Positions 61,206 to 64,000 of a DNA stretch of 64,000 nt are shown one piece after another. The notes under the pieces were generated by a model. It worked only from the letters and a program-made list of their open reading frames with translations, was not told where the DNA came from and ran no database searches. Each line of letters starts with the position of its first letter. The stretch's first letter is position 1. Source of the stretch: Sulfurospirillum multivorans DSM 12446 (lineage in GTDB: Bacteria; Campylobacterota; Campylobacteria; Campylobacterales; Sulfurospirillaceae). Location of the stretch: contig NZ_CP007201.1 in NCBI RefSeq assembly GCF_000568815.1, forward strand, positions 2,427,654 to 2,491,653. Reading direction: 5' to 3'. Made by a program: the position numbers and the translations under genes.

Positions 61206-62813
61206 ATGGAGTTAAAATCCATCAAAGATGTTCAAAAAGCAGAGGGATTTGGGCTCAATGACCTCATCAAACTTATCGGTGCTATCACGTTTATTCTCCT
61301 CGTTATCTGGTATGTTTCCACCCTTTCCAATGACCTTCCCAACAAAAATATTCTTATCATCACCGCTATTTTTGGTGGCTATATGGCGATCAATATTGGG
61401 GCGAATGATGTTGCCAACAACGTGAGCCCCGCTGTTGGCGCGCAAGCAATTACCATTTTTGGTGCGGTCATCATCGCAGCTATTTTTGAAGCAGCAGGCT
61501 CGCTCATCGCAGGTGGAGATGTTGTGGGAACCATTAAAAATGGCATCATTGATCCTAAGATGATTCAAGATACGAACACCTTTATTTGGCTTATGATGGC
61601 GGCGTTACTCGCAGGAGCTATCTGGTTGAACCTTGCCACCGCTTTTGGTGCACCTGTTTCGACCACGCATGCGATTGTCGGGGGTGTTGCCGGCGCTGGT
61701 ATTGCCGCAGCGGGATTTGATGTTGTCAACTGGGCAAAAATGGGCGAAATTGTCTTTAGCTGGATGATCTCCCCCTTTCTTGGTGGCATTGTAGCAGCAG
61801 GCTTTCTCTATTTTCTTAAGCAACGTGTTATTTACCAAGACAATATGCAAGAAGCGGCGCAAAAAGTGGTGCCCTGGATGATCGCCATTATGACCTGGTC
61901 TTTTGGCACTTATATCATTCTCAAAGGGGCTAAGCAACTGATTAAAGTTGATTTTATTACAGCCTCTGCCATCAGTTTTGTGCTTGCTATTATGACCTAT
62001 TTTGCCGTTAAAGCCTCCATTAAAAAGACAGATAAACTTGAGAGCACCCGCGCCTCCGTCAATAAATATTTTAACATTCCCCTCATCTTCTCTGCAGCTC
62101 TTTTAAGCTTTGCGCATGGAGCAAACGATGTCGCCAACGCTGTTGGACCCTTAGCAGGCATTTACGATGCGCTGACAACGGGACATATCTCCTCCGCTGC
62201 GGGAATTCCCATCTGGGTCATGCTCCTTGGTGCATCGGGTATCGTTGTGGGACTTGGGTTGTATGGACCACGACTGATTAAAACCGTTGGCAGTGAGATC
62301 ACGGAGCTTGATCAAATCCGCGCGTTTTGTGTCGCAATGTCAGCAGCCCTCACCGTCATCATCGCTTCACAAATGGGACTGCCGGTTAGCTCAACTCACA
62401 TTGCCGTCGGCGCTGTTTTTGGCGTAGGCTTTTTACGTGAATACTTGTTAAGAGATCATACCAAGCTGACCGAAGAGGAGTTGAAGCAACACAAGCTTGA
62501 TGATGAGATGCAAAAACTTGAAGAGTACAAGCACTCACTTGAATCGCTTGGCAAACTCAAAAAAGTCGATCCTATTTTAGTCAAAACACTCATGGGTAAA
62601 ATTAATGAAGAAAAGGCTATTATTAGCCATATCTATGAAGGGGAGTTGGAGCTCAGTAAGGTCGAGAAAAAAGCGCTTAAAGCCGTTCGAAAGCATGAAC
62701 TGGTGAAACGCTCTGCTCTTAAAATGATCCTCGCAGCATGGCTCATTACCGTTCCTGCTTCTGCCCTTTTAGCCGCTATTTTCTACTTTATGATTCGAGG
62801 AATGCTGCTGTAG
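61206..62813 (+). CDS. pit: PiT-family inorganic phosphate transporter
   Basis: A 535-residue membrane carrier with about eleven helices. The duplicated PiT signature is clear: GANDVANNVSPAVGAQA near residue 66 and GANDVANAVGPLAGIYDA near 310, with the companion motifs VSTTHAIVGGVAGAG near 155 and VSSTHIAVGAVFGVG near 400. Between the last helices is a charged cytoplasmic loop of about 90 residues (near 420-510). It imports phosphate with protons or sodium. I start it at the ATG at 61206 after AAGGA; the longer frame begins with seven unconserved residues. Confidence 0.95.
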   Translation: MELKSIKDVQKAEGFGLNDLIKLIGAITFILLVIWYVSTLSNDLPNKNILIITAIFGGYMAINIGANDVANNVSPAVGAQAITIFGAVIIAAIFEAAGSLIAGGDVVGTIKNGIIDPKMIQDTNTFIWLMMAALLAGAIWLNLATAFGAPVSTTHAIVGGVAGAGIAAAGFDVVNWAKMGEIVFSWMISPFLGGIVAAGFLYFLKQRVIYQDNMQEAAQKVVPWMIAIMTWSFGTYIILKGAKQLIKVDFITASAISFVLAIMTYFAVKASIKKTDKLESTRASVNKYFNIPLIFSAALLSFAHGANDVANAVGPLAGIYDALTTGHISSAAGIPIWVMLLGASGIVVGLGLYGPRLIKTVGSEITELDQIRAFCVAMSAALTVIIASQMGLPVSSTHIAVGAVFGVGFLREYLLRDHTKLTEEELKQHKLDDEMQKLEEYKHSLESLGKLKKVDPILVKTLMGKINEEKAIISHIYEGELELSKVEKKALKAVRKHELVKRSALKMILAAWLITVPASALLAAIFYFMIRGMLL

Positions 62814-62818
62814 TTTTT

Positions 62819-62849
62819 GAAGGTCTCATACGTCAGGTACGAGGTCTTC
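62819..62849 (+). terminator. Terminator-like hairpin after pit
   Basis: GAAGGTCTCATAC and GTACGAGGTCTTC pair over 13 positions, allowing G-U pairs and one mismatch, with loop GTCAG. TCTCTATTTTAT follows. Confidence 0.55.
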
Positions 62850-62954
62850 TCTCTATTTTATCCCTAGTTTTGACTAGGCAATGTTTACATGTAAAACTCT
62901 GTTAAGATCATCTCCTGTGACACTATGAACAACCCAAAAGGAAACCAAAAATTT

Positions 62955-64000
62955 ATGTTATTTTCAGATTTAAAACTCAGCCCTGCGCTTTTAAAAGCGA
63001 TTCACGATGAAGGCTATACGACCCCAACACCCGTACAAGAAAAAGCGATTCCTTCCATTTTAGAAGGTCGCGACATGCTTGCAGGTGCGCAAACGGGAAC
63101 CGGAAAAACCGCAGGCTTTACGCTTCCTATTTTAGAGCTTCTCTCCCAAAAACCTCACGCTAAAGGCAAACCGCTTCTTCGCGTGCTCATTCTCACCCCA
63201 ACACGTGAACTTGCCGCACAAGTGCAAGAGAGCGTTAAAGCGTATGGCAAATACCTTCCGTATAAAAGTGCGGTTATCTTTGGAGGGGTGAGTATCAACC
63301 CTCAGATTCAGATGTTACGTGCTGGCATCGACATTTTGGTCGCAACACCAGGTCGTTTGTTAGACCACGTCTCACAAGGTACGATTGATCTCAAACACAT
63401 CGAAACTTTAGTCCTCGATGAAGCCGATCGTATGCTCGATATGGGCTTTATCAAAGACATTCGTCGTGTCATTTCGTTACTTCCAACCAAGCGTCAAAAC
63501 CTACTTTTCTCAGCGACCTATTCGGATGATATCAAAAAACTCTGTGAATCGATCTTGAGAAATCCCGTCATTGTCGAAGTGGCACGTCGCAATACATCGA
63601 GTGAACTGGTCAATCAACGCGTCATTATGGTCGATTGCAAGCGCAAAACTGCCCTACTTGCCAAGCTGATTCAAGAGAACAAATGGGAGCAAATTTTGGT
63701 TTTTACGAGAACCAAACACCATGCAAACAAAGTCTCTGAATACCTTGCCAAGATCAATATCAGCTCTGCGGCGATTCATGGCAATAAAAGCCAAGGTGCC
63801 CGAACCAAAGCGCTCGCTGATTTTAAAAACGGCTCGGTCAAAGTGCTGGTGGCAACCGACATCGCAGCACGCGGTCTGGATATCGACCAACTCCCACACG
63901 TGGTCAATCTTGAGCTTCCCAATATTGCAGAGGATTATGTTCACCGTATCGGACGAACAGGGCGTGCTGGCAACAACGGCGAGGCGATTTCACTCGTGTG
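62955..64000 (+). CDS. rhlE: DEAD-box RNA helicase, RhlE type (runs off right edge)
   Basis: The 348 visible codons cover both RecA-like domains. Q motif [26 protein letters not shown], motif [13 protein letters not shown] near residue 45, Ia [23 protein letters not shown] near 155, [38 protein letters not shown] near 300 and [13 protein letters not shown] are all present. The order and spacing match RhlE. The C-terminal tail is outside the window. Upstream (62885-62894) is a TTACATGTAA copy. The start is the first ATG after the pit hairpin. Confidence 0.95.
   Translation, partial: MLFSDLKLSPALLKAIHDEGYTTPTPVQEKAIPSILEGRDMLAGAQTGTGKTAGFTLPILELLSQKPHAKGKPLLRVLILTPTRELAAQVQESVKAYGKYLPYKSAVIFGGVSINPQIQMLRAGIDILVATPGRLLDHVSQGTIDLKHIETLVLDEADRMLDMGFIKDIRRVISLLPTKRQNLLFSATYSDDIKKLCESILRNPVIVEVARRNTSSELVNQRVIMVDCKRKTALLAKLIQENKWEQILVFTRTKHHANKVSEYLAKINISSAAIHGNKSQGARTKALADFKNGSVKVLVATDIAARGLDIDQLPHVVNLELPNIAEDYVHRIGRTGRAGNNGEAISLV

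Overview
The window reads as a chromosome segment of a Campylobacterota (epsilonproteobacterial) respiratory bacterium, most like Sulfurospirillum. The reasons are a petABC cytochrome bc1 operon with a diheme membrane cytochrome, a tetrathionate-reductase-type respiratory locus with its own two-component system, a CiaB homologue, and the overall AT-rich, tightly packed gene style. All assignments come from reading the sequence; no database search was run.

Layout. (1) 1-13.6 kb is housekeeping DNA: a Cache-domain sensor cut by the left edge, mnmG, petABC, a small c-type cytochrome, a fatty-acid block (accA, fabF, acpP, fabG), gpmI, mraY, murD and tRNA-Phe. (2) 13.7-44.7 kb is a 31-kb surface-polysaccharide cluster. 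All its genes except one IS transposase lie on the minus strand, many with 1-8-base overlaps. In transcription order it holds galE and rfbACDB (dTDP-L-rhamnose), wzm and wzt with two ORF6N genes and a truncated wzt copy inserted between them, a HAD/aldolase/two-cytidylyltransferase set that looks like an acidic-sugar pathway, an embedded defence block, an acyltransferase, a capsule-type glycosyltransferase, a repeat protein broken by two IS elements, a UbiA/GtrA/DprE1/DprE2/HAD set that should make polyprenyl-phosphate-arabinose (or a related furanose donor), two GT2 glycosyltransferases and a polyprenyl-phosphate sugar-1-phosphate transferase. (3) 44.8-52.3 kb is a ttrRSBCA-like respiratory locus. 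(4) 52.3-64 kb holds an EAL-CBS-GGDEF protein, a Cys-rich lipoprotein, a solute-binding protein, a FetB-like permease, a biotin carboxylase, CiaB, a possible PilZ/GGDEF-like protein, a PiT phosphate transporter and an RhlE-type helicase cut by the right edge.

The most unusual part is 27.4-33.8 kb. Four overlapping or near-abutting genes encode a TIR protein, a DarG-like macrodomain protein, a DarT-like ADP-ribosyltransferase and a membrane-anchored macrodomain protein. This looks like a type II Thoeris pair (TIR plus TM-macro) with a DarTG pair nested inside it, so every member would act in NAD/ADP-ribose chemistry. A DUF2971-like gene, a small gene and a Septu (PtuA/PtuB) pair follow. The block sits inside the polysaccharide transcription unit.

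A second signal is an over-represented palindrome, TTACATGTAA. I count at least 24 exact copies, in genes and between them. None lies between about 24.9 and 41.0 kb, which fits that stretch being a later arrival.
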